Shown here: positions 10,805-22,880 of the stretch, piece after piece | Position numbering within the stretch: the first letter of the stretch is position 1 | Layout of the letters: each line of letters begins with the position of its first letter | Notes under the pieces: generated by a model | What the model saw: the letters and a program-made list of their open reading frames with translations, nothing else | Told to the model about the DNA's origin: nothing | Databases searched by the model: none | Program-made: the position numbers and the translations under genes | NCBI GenBank assembly: GCA_039583875.1 | Contig: CM077160.1 | Location: 117,601,895 to 117,665,894 of the forward strand | From: Platanthera guangdongensis | Taxonomy: Eukaryota > Streptophyta > Magnoliopsida > Asparagales > Orchidaceae | Direction: 5' to 3' | Length of the DNA stretch: 64,000 bases

Positions 10805-12340
10805 AACTCTCTCTTTTGATAATATCAAATCCTGTTCATGAGAAATAATACAGTACATGATAGTAGAGTGAATATATATACAAGAAAGTAATTTTCAGGT
10901 TTCAGGTTCTCTATATGGCTCCCTTACACACACACTCCCCCTACCTACGTGTTCTACACGCTCCCCCTCTTTATGTGTTGTACGCACTGCCCCTATCTAT
11001 TTGCACATATTGAAAAAAAACTCCCCTACATGAGATCATACCCATAAACAATTACTCATGAACAATCTCTTCTCTCCCTTTGATAGTATCCAAAGGGGCG
11101 GGCACGACCAACCATACAAGCATGATGAAACAATCCCAATATGATAAGCATTATAAATATTGCAAACAATGCACATAAATAAGACAACACAAAGGGAGAT
11201 TCATAGGTGGTGTCCCAAGAAATGCAAATCAGAGAATATGTAGCCCATGAGTCAAAACAAATGAGCAGAGTGGACAAACATAAAGTCAATTTGTTCTCAA
11301 AAAGTATATGGATTGGACAACACAGATTAAACTAGGCACATAACAAGTAAGACTACAATGCTACGAGAGTAATAGAGTGGATCACATGAGAACATTGTAA
11401 CCGTCACAAGTATAAATCGTGTGCTTGTACATATGTGCTAAAAATATATAGTGCAGTTCCTGTCCAATTCTTATGCATGGAAGAGTCAGAGAGGGTAATG
11501 ACGTGTGTACGTGTAGAATCGACAGATAGAAAACACTAAGTAGAAGTATAATATTTTAAATGTTTTATCTCGATCCTATAAAATGCTTAACACAAAAGAA
11601 ATAGAGTGAACAATCATGTCACATACCAATCTACATCATATCAAGCTTAGAACAAAGGGCACTAAGCTTAAGGTAAAGGATATGTACAAGATCGAAATGA
11701 CTCTTTGAGCCAAGGTGCTCATCCTCACAATATTCATAAATACTTATCAGGAGAAGTGAGTAGTGCTTGGCGGGTCCTTGACGTGAACTTTGATAGCTTG
11801 CATATTGTTTTTGGAGTTTGCTTTAAGCTATCATTTTTATATAATTTTTTTATGAGATCAAAAGAACCCCGAGTCAATCAAAATCTATCCACCTAGATAG
11901 ATACACTTTAACTTGTATACATAAGATCTTAGCACTAGAGAATTGGCCCAACGTTATAATATTTGTAGAAGTACATATGTATCTTGACATTGATTAGTCA
12001 AGGTAGTTCTAGCATGTTAAGATACAATATCACAAGTTATATCATGTAAGCCAAGCATTACTAAATGAGTGCTCCGTCTAAGGATGTGTGAATAGTGTGT
12101 CGTCATTTATCGATCTAAATCCTCACACATACCTAGAGGTATAGTCAACGTACACTAACATGTAATGTCGCACTCAGTAGTTAAGAACCTATAGGTTCGA
12201 CACAACATGACCGGGGATAATGTTCACACAGATTAACAATTTTGCTCAAACATTGTTTGAACTCGTTATAGCCTAAGTTTAGGTCATGTGTGCCCGAGGA
12301 TGTGAGCGTTTCACAATTTTTTGTATATATATATATATAC
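10805..12340 (-). other. Copia-3 3' non-coding region
   Basis: No convincing coding frame. On the minus strand the LTR is preceded by the purine tract TTATCAAAAGAGAGAGTT (10805-10822). Four more PPT-like tracts lie at about 10928-11028 (plus-strand ACTCCCCCTAC, GCTCCCCCTCTTT, TGCCCCTATC, CTCCCCTAC). No env-like ORF was seen. Confidence 0.6.
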
Positions 12341-12781
12341 TATATTAAAAAGAAATATGATTGTGTGTCAATATCAATGAAATAAAAATTCATTCAAAAA
12401 ATCTTGACTGTTCATAATTAATAATTTGATTAATATGGACCATTCATCATCAATCACCAATTCAATCATTCTCTCTCCTCATTCACTAATCTCATTAAAG
12501 AGATGGAGAGAGAGTGGGTTGTATTAAAGAGATGTCATTAATTTTTTTTGATTGGAGAGAGAATGAGAGGGAGAGAGGGAGAGAGAGAGAAGAGATTGAA
12601 AATTAATTTTTGTACATCAAAACATACATTTTTTTACAAAATAAAAATAATAATATTGATGTATATTTTTTTACGATGCATGGAGCACGGACAAAGCCCG
12701 TCAGGGGCGGGCGAAGCCTACCGTCGCCGGTCAGGTACTGTCGCACATGGTCATAGGGGTGGAGCCCCGTGTCGGGCACTC

Positions 12782-12782
<1 letters not shown>
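12341..12782. mobile_element. Possible Helitron-like or other small insertion between TA repeats
   Basis: An AT-rich 0.44 kb block starting CTATATTAAAAAGAAATATG and ending with a GC-rich tail (GGGGTGGAGCCCC, then a short GCCC/GGGC stem and ACTCG). A TA dinucleotide run flanks it on both sides. The start resembles plant Helitron 5' ends and a 3' hairpin is present, but the CTRR terminus is not matched and no TIR is visible. Weak call. Confidence 0.3.

Positions 12783-12848
<66 letters not shown>
12783..12848. repeat. (TA)n microsatellite
   Basis: About 33 uninterrupted TA dinucleotides. A shorter run lies at 12323-12339. Confidence 0.99.
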
Positions 12849-12854
<6 letters not shown>

Positions 12855-12951
12855 ACAAGGAAACTCAAGTAAACAAACAATAAATATGCGAAGACAAAAT
12901 AGACAAACAATAACCACAAACAAAAGAATAGTCTGACACACACACCGATTA

Positions 12952-15900
12952 CTAGGATGAGGGATCCAGAACACCAAGCTCGAGTCGATGTAATGAGAAA
13001 CGTGCATCTGGAAGTGGTTTAGTGAATATGTTAGCTAGTTGGTCATCGGTGCCAATGAAGCTTACACTCACGTTTTCCTTTTTTATAGGATCTCGAATAA
13101 AATGATGACTCGAATAAAATGATGACGCACGTCAATATATTTTGATCTTGAATGGTGCACAGGATTATATGTCAAGTCTATGGCACTCTTGTAGTCGCAC
13201 CTAAGTGTGACATTCCTATAAGTTAGGCCAAAGTTTTCTAACGTTTGTGGCACCCATAGTGCTTGTGCGCAACAACTTCCTAAGGCAATATACTTGGCTT
13301 CAGCAGTATATAGTGCAACTAAGTTTTGTTTGCTGCTTGACTAGGAGACTAGTGTAGAGCCTAAGAAATGACATGTACCACTTGTGCTCTTGCGATCAAG
13401 TGAACACCCCACATAGTCAGAGTCAGAGTACCCGTGTAGTGTGAAATCAGTGGTTTGTGGGTACCAGAGTCCATGGTTCTTTGTTCCTATAAGGTACCCA
13501 AAAATATGCTTTACTGGTTTCAAATATGAATCTATAGGGTCGGCTTGGTACCTACAACACATACCTACCACAAATGTGATATCTAGCCTAAAGGCATTCA
13601 AATATAGAAATGATCTTATCATACCTATGAACACAGTCTGATCGACGGAAATGTCACTTTCATCATTTTCTAATTTAAGAGAGGCACTCATAGGAGTTTT
13701 GACTTGTTCTAGATTCTCATACCCAAAACTCACAAGCACATCTTTGATATATTTTGATTGACTTATAAAAATCTCGTCTTTGTGTTGAGAAATCTGAAAT
13801 CATAGGAAATTGGTAAGTTCTCCTACTAGACTCATTTTGAATTCATATTTCTTTAGTGTCACAATTTCTTCACACAACTTTTCATTTGTGGCACCAAAAA
13901 TGATATCATCTACATAGATTTAGAGTATAATTAGACCTGAGAGCTCATTCTTTACGAATAACGTGGTGTCCTCACTACCCATCCTAAAGCCATGATCTAA
14001 GAGAAAGGGGGTGAACCTATCATACCAAGCACGGGGTGCCTGCTTTAGTCCGTACAACGCCTTCACCAACTTGTATACGCGGTTTGGGTAGGCGACATTC
14101 ATGAAACCGGGCGGTTGCTCGACATATACCTCTTCCTTAATATATCCGTTTAAGAAAGCACTCTTAATGTCCATTTGGTACAATCTAATTTGCTTATAAC
14201 TGACAAACGCCAAAACATGCGGATCGACTCAAGACGAGCAACCGGGGCAAATGACTCCTCAAAATCCACACCCTCTATTTGAGAATACCCTTGAGCCACC
14301 AACCTAGCTTTGTTTCTAGTTATCCTAGACTCACAATCAAGTTTATTTTTGAAAACATATTTTAAGCCTATGACTGGATGGTTATCTGGACGCTCCACTA
14401 AAACCCATACCTCACTGCGCTCAAATTGCCCTAACTCTTCATTCATAGCCAAGAACCATGATTCATCTTTTAGGGCTTCTGAGACGTTATTGGGTTCAAT
14501 ATCAAATAGAAAACACAAGTTTGAAAAGGATTCATGAAGCGCAGACCGAGTTCTAAGTCCATGAGATGGCTCTCCTATGACTATTTCACATGGTTGTTGC
14601 TTTGAAAAAGTTAAGTTACTAGGAGGCCTATATCCTTGTACAAGAGTTGGAGTTTCACTCGCCACAACTCTCTCCTCACCATTATCCCTTATCGTTACAC
14701 TCTCATCAACCTCCCCTTCATTTGACTTGGACTCGTTAGATGGGAAATTTTCATCAAAATACACATGAGCCGATTCTTCAACCACTAAAGTCCTCTTATT
14801 ATAGATCCTATAGGACTGAATCTTGCTCGAGTATCCTAAGAAGATTCCTAGATCAGATTTTTCGTCAAATTTTCTTAGATGATCCTTAATGTTTAGAATG
14901 TAACACGGGCAACCAAAGACCCTAAAGTACGAGACAATGGGTTTCTTTTCGAAATACAGCTCGTATGGAGTTCGCTTTAAAAGTGGGCGAAGAATAACAC
15001 GATTCATCACGTAGCTTGCCGTGTTAACCGCTTCATCCCAAAAAGATCGTGGTAAGTCGAACTCGGCGGGCATTGTGCGTGCTAATTCTTGAAGAGTGCG
15101 GTTATTTCTTTTTAGAACCCCGTTCTGTTGTGGAGTGCGAGGGGCAACGAATTTGTGCTTAATTCCTAAGGTGTCACACAGGTTTGAGAAGTCTTCATTC
15201 TCAAAATCTCCTCCATGATCTGATCAAATACATTTTTTTGCTCCTTATCATTTTGAAGTCGCATGCAAAGATTTGAGAATTCGCTAGAGGTGTCAGATTT
15301 ATTAGCAAGATAGATCGTCCAGCAATAGCATGAATAATCATCTATGATAACAAAGGTGTATCATTTTCCACCTAGACTACACGTATTAAGAGGTCCAAAC
15401 AAGTCCATGTGAATGAGTTCTAGTGGTCTAGACGTGGAAACTTTAGTTTTGCATTTGAAAGATGTTTTGACAAATTTGCCTTTCTGACAAGGAGCACATA
15501 AGACATTTAAACTACCGCTTAAGTTGGGAAGTCCCCGAATAGGTTTATTTTTTGATAGTTTTACAATAAGCTTACTTCCAAAATATCCTAGTCTCATATG
15601 CCAAAGATCTAATTCCTCATTCTTTGTAACTAGGCATTTCGGATCAGACGCAGATATATCGTCAAAACTTACAGTATAAACATTAGGATTTCTGTGAGCT
15701 ACAATAAATACACTAGTAGTTTGGGCATCAATAATTTTGCAAGTGTTTGTATATGACTTAAATAAGACATTTAGGCTTTTATCACACAATTGGCTAATAG
15801 AGATGAGATTATGCTTAAGTCAATCTACAAACAAAGCATTAGAAATAGAAAATGTCTTGTTACCTATAGTGTCGCTTCCAAGTATCTGTCCTTTGTTGTT

Positions 15901-16036
15901 GTCCCCAAAGGTCACCATGCCACCCTTCTTCTTCTCCAGGCTAAGGAACTTGTCTTTATCTCTCGTCATATGCTTGGAGCACCCAAAGTCCAAGTACCAC
16001 ACGTTCTTTGTGTCCTTAGCTAGCCAACAGACCTAA
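12952..16036 (-). pseudogene. Copia-3 pol (protease, integrase, RT, RNase H), inactivated
   Basis: Minus-strand order: protease near 16002-15820 with DFGCSKHMT, where the family has D-S-G, so Ser is replaced by Phe; GAG-pre-integrase LWHMRLGY; integrase with HMDLFGP, SDHGGDF near 15215, and the catalytic Glu position reading Lys (codon 15110-15112, family motif NGVVERKN); RT with [27 protein letters not shown] and YVDDIIFGA just after a TAA stop at 13920-13922; RNase H with YSDSDYVGCSLDRKSTSG and DYKSAIDL. Pol ends at TAG 12952-12954. A missing catalytic Glu, stops and frame changes make it non-functional. Confidence 0.9.
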
Positions 16037-17991
16037 AAAGGATATGAGGGTAAAGTTCTGGTTACCCAAGTTGTCCCACCCATAAGATAGGTACAAGACT
16101 TTGGTAGACAGACTTGCAAATTTTTCTTGGCACCTTTCCTCAAACATGAGCCGAATGTATGAACAAACTTGTGGCAGTTTGTACACATAGTGTAAGCAGT
16201 GGATGCTGCCTTTATCGAGTTACTCGACCTCTTGCTTGAGGATGTGGATAGCCCTCCAGAAACATTAACCTTACCTTTAGATTTATTAGAGTTGGCTTTA
16301 AGCTCGACATGATTGTGATTTTTGCTCGGTGGTGACGTTGGACTCACATATCCTAGACCAAACTTTCCAGATCCATGACACTGTGCTCCCAACAACATAT
16401 ACAATGATTTTTGACCTATTCTGAACTTCTGGACATCACAGTTGAGGTCATGGACCCTCTCCTTTAAGGCGGTGTTCTCAGTGACTAGCATCACACACCG
16501 ATTGGCAAATTTCTTTTTGTCTTCCTCTATCTTGGCCAGAGACATTTGAAGTCTTTTCTCTAAGGCATTCTTTTCATTAATGAGACTAGTTGTTCTCAAT
16601 GTTGCCTTGGAGGGACTTGCTTTTAGTTCTTCGATCATTGTCATCAAGTAAGGACACTCTAGACATTCGATCTTCTCTTTGCCAGTCTTTATTAGTTCAT
16701 TTTTTTAAGTTTTCAAAATCCTTTTTGATTTTCTTATTCTAATTTCGCAAGGAATTTTTCTCAGAAATAACACTTTCTAATTTATCAACTAAGTGTTCAT
16801 AAATTTCAAGATGTTCAGTGTAAGTAGTTGGGGATACCTCAGTGTCACTCTGGATACTGGACTCATCGTCAGTTTCTTCTTGATTCTTTCTCATGAGGCA
16901 AAAGTTTCCCTCATTTTCGCTGCCAGAGTCTATGCTACTTGACTCGTCTGATCCATCATCATCCCAGGTGAGCGCCTTCAGCACCTTCTTATTCCCTTTT
17001 TCCGGCTTTGCTTTTCTTTTTCCTCCTTCTGGAGTCTTGGGCATTCTCTCTTTAGGTGCCCCGGCTTGTGGTAGTAATAGCACTCCAGCTGGGACTTCTC
17101 ATCGTCTCTTTCCATCTTTTTTGATGACTTGTTCCATATTCTTCCTTCTCCAGCTCCTCTCTTAAAAAATTTCTTGAACTATCCCTGCTTCTTGGGATTC
17201 TTCATGAATTTTTTGAACTCCCGAACATAGAGACTCTCCTCCTCATCTTCCTCAGAATCTTCAACAGCTTTTCTCTCCCTTGCGGCCTTCAACGCTAGTC
17301 CCTTCTTCCTTACTTCCCTAGGATATTCCTCTGCTTGAATCTTCAATTCAAGTTCGTGTGTCTTCAGATTGCCGATGAGGCTCTCTATCTCCAAGGTGCT
17401 GATCTCATGAGACTGAGCAATAGCTGTCACCTTCAGGTTGAAGCGAGGAGGCAAATATCGCAGGATCTTCCTTATTAGGTCACTATTTGGAAAGTTCTTT
17501 TTGAGACATCTTGAGGCGTTGACGATCTTAGTGAAACGTGTGTACATGCTATCCACATCCTCATCAATCTCCATCCAGAACTGTTCATATTCAGATTCGA
17601 GTCGGAACAACTTCGAATCCTTCACCTGCGAGGTACCTTCGTGAGTAAGTTCAAGAAGATGTCATATATCATAAGCAGTCTCGCAGTTAAATATTCTATT
17701 GAATTCAATTTTGTCTAAGGCATAGAATAACGAGTTCATAGCCTTGGCAGTATTCGTACATTTCAGGTTGTCTGTGTCATCCCACTTATCATGTGGTTTT
17801 TCCACGACGGTATCCCCAACTGTGACAGTGGGTGCATCATACTTTATCTCTATCATGGTCCATACATCCATGCTTTGAGTCATTAAAAAAATTCTCATGC
17901 ATGTTCTCCAATGACTATAGTCACTCCCCATAAAAAGTGGAGTTCTACTCACACCTTGTCCCTCATTGAATGCGTGAACGGAGTTGGCCAT
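16033..17991 (-). pseudogene. Copia-3 gag with coiled coil and two CCHC motifs
   Basis: Starts MANSVHAFNEGQGVS at ATG 17989-17991. The N-terminal two thirds is a Copia-type gag (UBN2-like, PLFMGSDYSHWRTCMR, then KLFRLESEYEQFW and LRYLPPRFNLKV). A TGA replaces an expected Trp codon near 17664. A first zinc knuckle at 17082-17041 reads C-Y-Y-Y-H-K-P-G-H-L-K-R-E-C, so the second Cys has become Tyr. A long acidic and coiled-coil-like stretch follows (about 17040-16400). A second knuckle, CTNCHKFVHTFGSC at 16185-16144, is a perfect CX2CX4HX4C. At least two frame breaks. Structural capsid/nucleocapsid role in the family. Confidence 0.85.
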
Positions 17992-18024
17992 CTTACTTTA
18001 GGTTTTTAAGCATTTTTGAAGTAT

Positions 18025-18041
18025 CCTCCCTCTGATACCAC
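18025..18041 (-). other. Copia-3 primer-binding site
   Basis: Minus strand AGTGGTATCAGAGGGAGG directly after the 5' LTR end. It matches the initiator-Met tRNA 3' end, typical of Copia. Confidence 0.9.
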
Positions 18042-18960
18042 TTGTTGGATCTCATGACCAACCTTAGAGAATGGGATGGGGGTGAATAAGGTTTGGAGCG
18101 TTATTTGCAATTTAAAATTTTTGGACCCAGAAAAACAAGTTCCGGAAGCTACCACAGGCGTTAGGTAGCTAACGCTCGACGGTAAGTCTCAAAATGCATT
18201 TTTCCTGTGCGCGTTCATTTGAAAGTCCCACAACACAGACATGTACTTATCAACACCAGAACATTCACATAATTAAACAATTCAGAATCATAAATTTCAT
18301 TGCATGAATTAGGCAACTGTTCTAGATGGTTACACAAGTGTGATCTCTGTGACGCCGGAGATCGAAGATGATGAGGAATAAGAACACTTTGTTTCTATAC
18401 CGATCCACTCCACAGACCGCTTGACTCTCTCCCTTTCCCTTCAAGAAAGATTTTCGAGCCGACTCTTCACCTCCACATAAGGAAGGGTGTTAGAGCCCTG
18501 CTAGATCCACCCTATCTAGACGTCCCTTCCTCGGGACGATTTCTCACGGAATCCTCCTCGGAATCCGACGACCCTCCAAGTCGATTTCTCACAAAACTCT
18601 TCCCGGATTTTTACGACCTTCTGGTCGATTTACCTCACCACAAAATTTAGAAAAGAAGAGATTACAGATAAGAGAGTAGAAATTTAAAGTTTTAAGTGCT
18701 CCCTCTTGTAGACTTCTCTGTAGAGCGATCCTCTGCCGGTGCTTGAGATCTTCGTTTGCTAGCGGCCGGTTGGCTCTTCGTATTCGATGTAGATATTGGA
18801 TCGCCGGAGTTCTTCGTTCATGAACGGGAGGGAGACAACTATCTTCTTCTTCGACGGAGACTTGTGGAACAGAGCGCAAGAAAGAGCGGCCGAACCCAAG
18901 AATGCACATACTCCCATCCTTTCTTTTTTCTTTGTTCTATCGACACAGAAACCAAGGCGG

Positions 18961-18969
18961 CCTTTTATA
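18961..18969 (-). promoter_or_regulatory. TATA box in Copia-3 LTR
   Basis: Minus strand TATAAAAGG, just downstream of the word array. Confidence 0.6.
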
Positions 18970-18999
18970 CGTCCTCATGAAAATAGGCTTCACCGACGG

Positions 19000-19470
19000 T
19001 AATAATAGCGCCTGACGGTAGGTTTGCGCACTTGTTGTGCCAGCTGTAATCCAAATATGGAATAATATTTCAAACGAATCTTTCTCTTTCAAATAGCTAG
19101 CGCCACGTGGTAGAAGGTAGCGTCATGCGGTAAGTCATTATCACAACAAATCTTTCTCGAAACGGCTACCGTGGCTCTGTAAGAACTGTTGTCTGGCAGT
19201 AGGTTGATTTCTCGAGAATTCCTTCTCGTCATTCGTCGAAAGGCTAGCCCGGCGCGGTACGAGCTAGCGCTTGGCGGTAGGTTGATTTCTCGAGAAGTCC
19301 TTCCGATATACGTCGAGAGTTAGCGTGGCGTGGAAAGAGCTAGCACCAGCGGTAGTTTCACGAGAGGTTGGACAAAATAATTGCGTGTGCTAGAGCGTGT
19401 GTTTGTGCTAGCGTGACGCGGTAATTTCCCGAGCGCCCTGTCTAATTAATTCACGGCATCCGTCCCCGAC
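19000..19470 (-). repeat. Word array GCTAGCGC / GCGGTAG / TTTCTCGAGAA in Copia-3 LTR
   Basis: Repeated short words GCTAGCGCC, ACGCGGTA and GATTTCTCGAGAA(T/G)TCCTTC. The counterpart in the other LTR is 10185-10610. The word GATTTCTCGAGAAT is also present in the unrelated LTR at 35246-36472. Confidence 0.8.
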
Positions 19471-19624
19471 GGTAACTATTACCGCTCGGCATTAGCATCC
19501 ATAGGAGAGTTCTTCTTCTTTGCTTGAACATGTCAACCTGCACTCTACCAACACAAGACGTGATCAAATACAACATGAGATTTGATATTCTCAAACATAG
19601 AGAATGTGAAACACAGGTTCCAAC

Positions 19625-20276
19625 AACCCAGACTTGGACTTGAGCACATGGGGTCACTCATCACTTGCCAACACCAAGACAAATACATTTTTAATTAATA
19701 ATTTTTTTTTCCTATTTTCTCTTCTTTTATTTTTCCTTTTTATTTCAACATACACACATCCAAATATACCTTTTAACTTTTCACTATATCACAAAATAAT
19801 TCCCAAATTCAAAAATCATGAAAAATGAACTTTTTTTAGCTTCGATTTTTAATTGTTAGAATAGGTCGGCATTTTGGCTTTGGTGATATAATGTTGATGA
19901 TGAATCAATAAAATAGGTGGTAGACACAAATGTGGATTAGAAATGGCAGTGAAAATAGGCTTGGATACATAGACTCAAACTATCCAAAGGAATGCCTAAA
20001 CTCTATATGTATAGTTAATTACTATTAAGTGTGCATGCTTCGAGGTCTCTGGGGGCGAGTTATAGACACCGAGAAAGGAGACCCCCTTGTTGTGAACCTC
20101 GAATATAGCACTAGCAATGCTGCAGGCAGCTCATACCCTAGCTTCAGACTCAATCACGTTCTAACGAGATGTGGATATAAACCGACGACATATAAAACAC
20201 ATACACTGTATTTAACATATGCAAAAAAATAACTCTAAATCTATTTCTATCTAAGAACATGGGCACTGATGCGATT
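19625..20276. other. Unassigned non-coding DNA
   Basis: Low-complexity AT-rich sequence (T runs 19688-19745) followed by unremarkable sequence. No ORF, repeat or LTR boundary that I can support. It may be older flanking DNA. Confidence 0.4.
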
Positions 20277-21224
20277 ACGACAAGTTTACCGGTCTTACAA
20301 GTAATATAAAATGAGGAGCGATCCCCGAGTATCTATCTCGAAGCAATACAGGTTGTGGTGTGTAATTATATTGTTAGAAAAAGTAATTATAAAGATCGAA
20401 AACAGGCTTTGAATTGGTTTTGGTGACTTTCAATGAACAAAAACTAAAATTAAACTATTCCGGGTCGTAGGAACGACATCACAAGGTGGATGGAATCTAT
20501 TCAGGCCGCTACACACTGCTTCGTTAAGCGTATGGACAAGTAGGCACACAGATGGGGTGAAATCAACAGCAAAATTGAGGGTTGCAAACACCTCACAACG
20601 CACGCAACTAGCAATTGCTAGTGCAGAAATCCAAACAACACGACAACGAGATGGCATGGTGGATGGAAATTGTGGCACAACCTCAACACACATAAACCAC
20701 GAAGAAAATCAAAGACATGAATTTAACATTAACAATAAAGGGTTCATGAGTTCAACATCCAAATTAAGAGAAAAAGAAGCGAGAATCACTACATGGAAGA
20801 TAAGTGTGTGAAACACAGCCAAGGCCGAAGACAAGTCATGGATTCACGGAAGGAATCGATGGGTCGTCACTCCACGTCCTTGCTCGGTCCGCAAATGATG
20901 CCCAGGGTATAAGAGGGTTGTCACCACCTCTTACTTTACTTGTCTTCTTCGATAATCACTCATTGGCCACTTCTCTTGTAACGCTCCACTAGATATGGGG
21001 ATAAATGCCTCAAATTGCTCCTTGGAGGCTCGAGATGATGGAGGCGTCCTAGGATAAAGCACTAGCGGAGTGTAGATGGAGGAAGAAAGTGCAGAGCTCC
21101 TCCTTAAGGTGGGCAACGATGCAAGGCGAAAATAGGGCGGAATGGCACTAAATAGGTTAAAGATCCGGATTTAGGGAAATTCCTGCTCTTAAATACAATA
21201 ATATGTAAAAAAAAACTTAACTCG

Positions 21225-21345
21225 CATGGTTAAACGCACGACCATGCGTGCAAAATCGTACGATATTTAACGTGAAATTTCCACACATGCAAAGATATTG
21301 TCCATGCAATTTTTCCTCACGCACAGTTGCAACAACCGTGCACAA
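21225..21345 (-). repeat. Inverted words in Athila-1 LTR, left part
   Basis: Words such as CGCATGGTTAAACGCACGACCATGCGTGC and GCACAGTTGCAACAACCGTGCAC pair arms like GCATGGT/ACCATGC and GTTG/CAAC. The same theme continues at 31335-31560 on the other side of Gypsy-1 (for example GCACGGTTG...CAACC and GTGCACG). Confidence 0.65.
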
Positions 21346-21356
21346 ACAAAAATGTA

Positions 21357-21361
21357 CGGGC
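21357..21361 (+). repeat. Target-site duplication of Gypsy-1, left copy
   Basis: CGGGC, identical to 31306-31310 directly after the right LTR. Confidence 0.9.
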
Positions 21362-21399
21362 TATAACAACCCAAAGTCCAGCATGGCAAAATTTTGGGT

Positions 21400-21930
21400 G
21401 ACACGGCCTGGGACACGGGCGTGTCCCAGGGCGTGTCCTGCTCGGGTGCGGAGCCGTCGCGATTTCGACGAAAATACGGTCGACGAAGTGTACGCGAGGT
21501 ACACACCCTCTGACACGGGCGTGATTTAGGGCGTGTCCTCCCCTGTCGACTACTCGAGTGATTGTCTCGAGTAGGTCTCGAGTCAGGGTGACACGGGCGT
21601 GTCATCCTTTGGACACGGGCGTGTCCTGGTCTATGTGTTGACTCGAGTCGATCACGAGGAAATGTCTCGAGTATGTGGAAATGTCTCGAGTACCTGAGGG
21701 ACAAGGGTGTATCGGTCATATGACACAAGCATGTCATGACTAAATACTCGAGTAGTCCTCTCGAGTAGCTATCGAGTATGACTCGGGTGAGGCACACGCC
21801 CTATCTCACAGGCGTGACTTGGCCGACACGGGCGTGTACCTTGGCCGTGACCTATTTTGGATAAGTCAGTTCGTGTACCGATTAAGGTACGTGCCCTGTG
21901 ACACGGGCGTTTCACAGGGCGTGTCAGACC
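21400..21930 (+). repeat. Palindromic word array (ACTCGAGT and GACACGGGCGTGTC) in Gypsy-1 LTR
   Basis: More than ten GACACGGGCGTGTC-type words (arms GACACG/CGTGTC) interspersed with more than ten CTCGAGTA/TACTCGAG words. The array repeats in the 3' LTR at 28810-29345. Confidence 0.95.
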
Positions 21931-22484
21931 CAAAAAGTGATTTTACAGCTTTTTCGTGGCCGTCCAATTCCTTCAGCTGGGATCCAAGGGCTGAGGTGCT
22001 TTCCTGCTTCCTTAAGGCCGTGGATGAGGATGAAAGACCTCATTTACATATTGCATTCATCTTTCTAAAATTCTAGAGAGAGAAAGGAAAAGGAAGAAGG
22101 AGGAGAAGGAAAGGGGGTTGGTCACCGGTGGTGCTGCGGAATTATGATGAGAAATCCGAGGCCATCTTTGTGGAGGAAAAGCTGTTGTGGTTCTTTCTAT
22201 CCGGCTAGGAGCTCATGGCACCGAAGCGGTCTTCGAGGGTAACGACCTTTCTTCATAGTCATATGAAGGCTTCCTTTTTGGCATGTGCATATGATTCCCC
22301 CACCAGAGGGTGGCCGGTTATGGGAATCTCTGGTTTGATTCATGGAATCCCCAGTTGGTTGGTATATAGATCCAGAATTGAAGTACAAAATAGGCATGCT
22401 ATGTGAAGCCCATCTGGACAGGTTGGTCTGGATTGGTGATGTTGCATACGAATCGGAGAAGACTCCGTGATAAATGTGTAGTTT

Positions 22485-22880
22485 AGGAGTCGACGGGTTG
22501 GACCTGTGAAAGAAAGTAGCAGGAAGTAGTGGAGTGGTAGTACAGAAAACTACCCGTATATTGCTTGTGCTATTGGGTTATGCATGTGAAGAGAGTAGAA
22601 GGAAGTACTGGAGTGGTAATGCAGGAAATACCCTTTGAATGCTTAATGTCGTAGGTGGTACCTGTGAAGGAGAGTAACAGGAAGTACTGACATTATAAGC
22701 CAGGAAAGAACCCTGACATTTGTGATATTCATGGTGTGGTACCTGTGAAAAGAAGTAACAGGAAGTACTGGTGTGCCCAGAAAAGACCCGCCAATGTTGT
22801 GAGAGTTGCAGTGTGGTACCTGTGAAGAGAGAACAGGAAGTACTGGTGTGCCTAGGAAAGACCCGCCGATGTTGTGATAT
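22485..22880 (+). repeat. Tandem array of ~70-85-bp units in Gypsy-1 5' LTR
   Basis: Five degenerate units containing GGTACCTGTGAA, AGGAAGTACTGG, and CCAGGAAAGACCC. The same array is in the 3' LTR at about 29910-30300. Confidence 0.85.

Larger units (their letters stand above)
9912..19624 (-). mobile_element. Copia-3: Sirevirus-like element, minus strand, 3' LTR truncated
   Basis: Reading on the minus strand: 5' LTR 19624-18043, PBS 18041-18025, gag 17991-16033, pol 16036-12952, non-coding region with repeated PPT-like tracts, PPT next to 10805, and the 3' LTR from 10804 down to 9912. About 690 bp of that LTR are missing because Copia-2 inserted there. Lineage is judged from the gag with coiled coil and two zinc knuckles, from HMDLFGP and SDHGGDF integrase motifs, and from multiple PPT-like tracts. 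Confidence 0.85.
18043..19624 (-). mobile_element. Copia-3 5' LTR (1582 bp)
   Basis: Plus-strand ends TGTTGG...CCAACA, an inverted terminal pair. Minus-strand TATAAAAGG at 18961-18969. Upstream of it on the minus strand (about 19000-19470) lies the word array with CTAGCGC, GCGGTAG and GATTTCTCGAGAATTCC. Strong match to 9912-10804. Confidence 0.9.

Noticed and set aside
12548..13007. Open frames reading IYIYIYIY on both strands
   Set aside because: Translation of the TA microsatellite.
21267..21797. 176-codon minus-strand frame (and the 218-codon frame at 28500-29156) in Gypsy-1 LTRs
   Set aside because: Lies over the palindromic word array, rich in Arg/Pro/His from GACACGGGCG words. No domain, and present only because the words lack stops.
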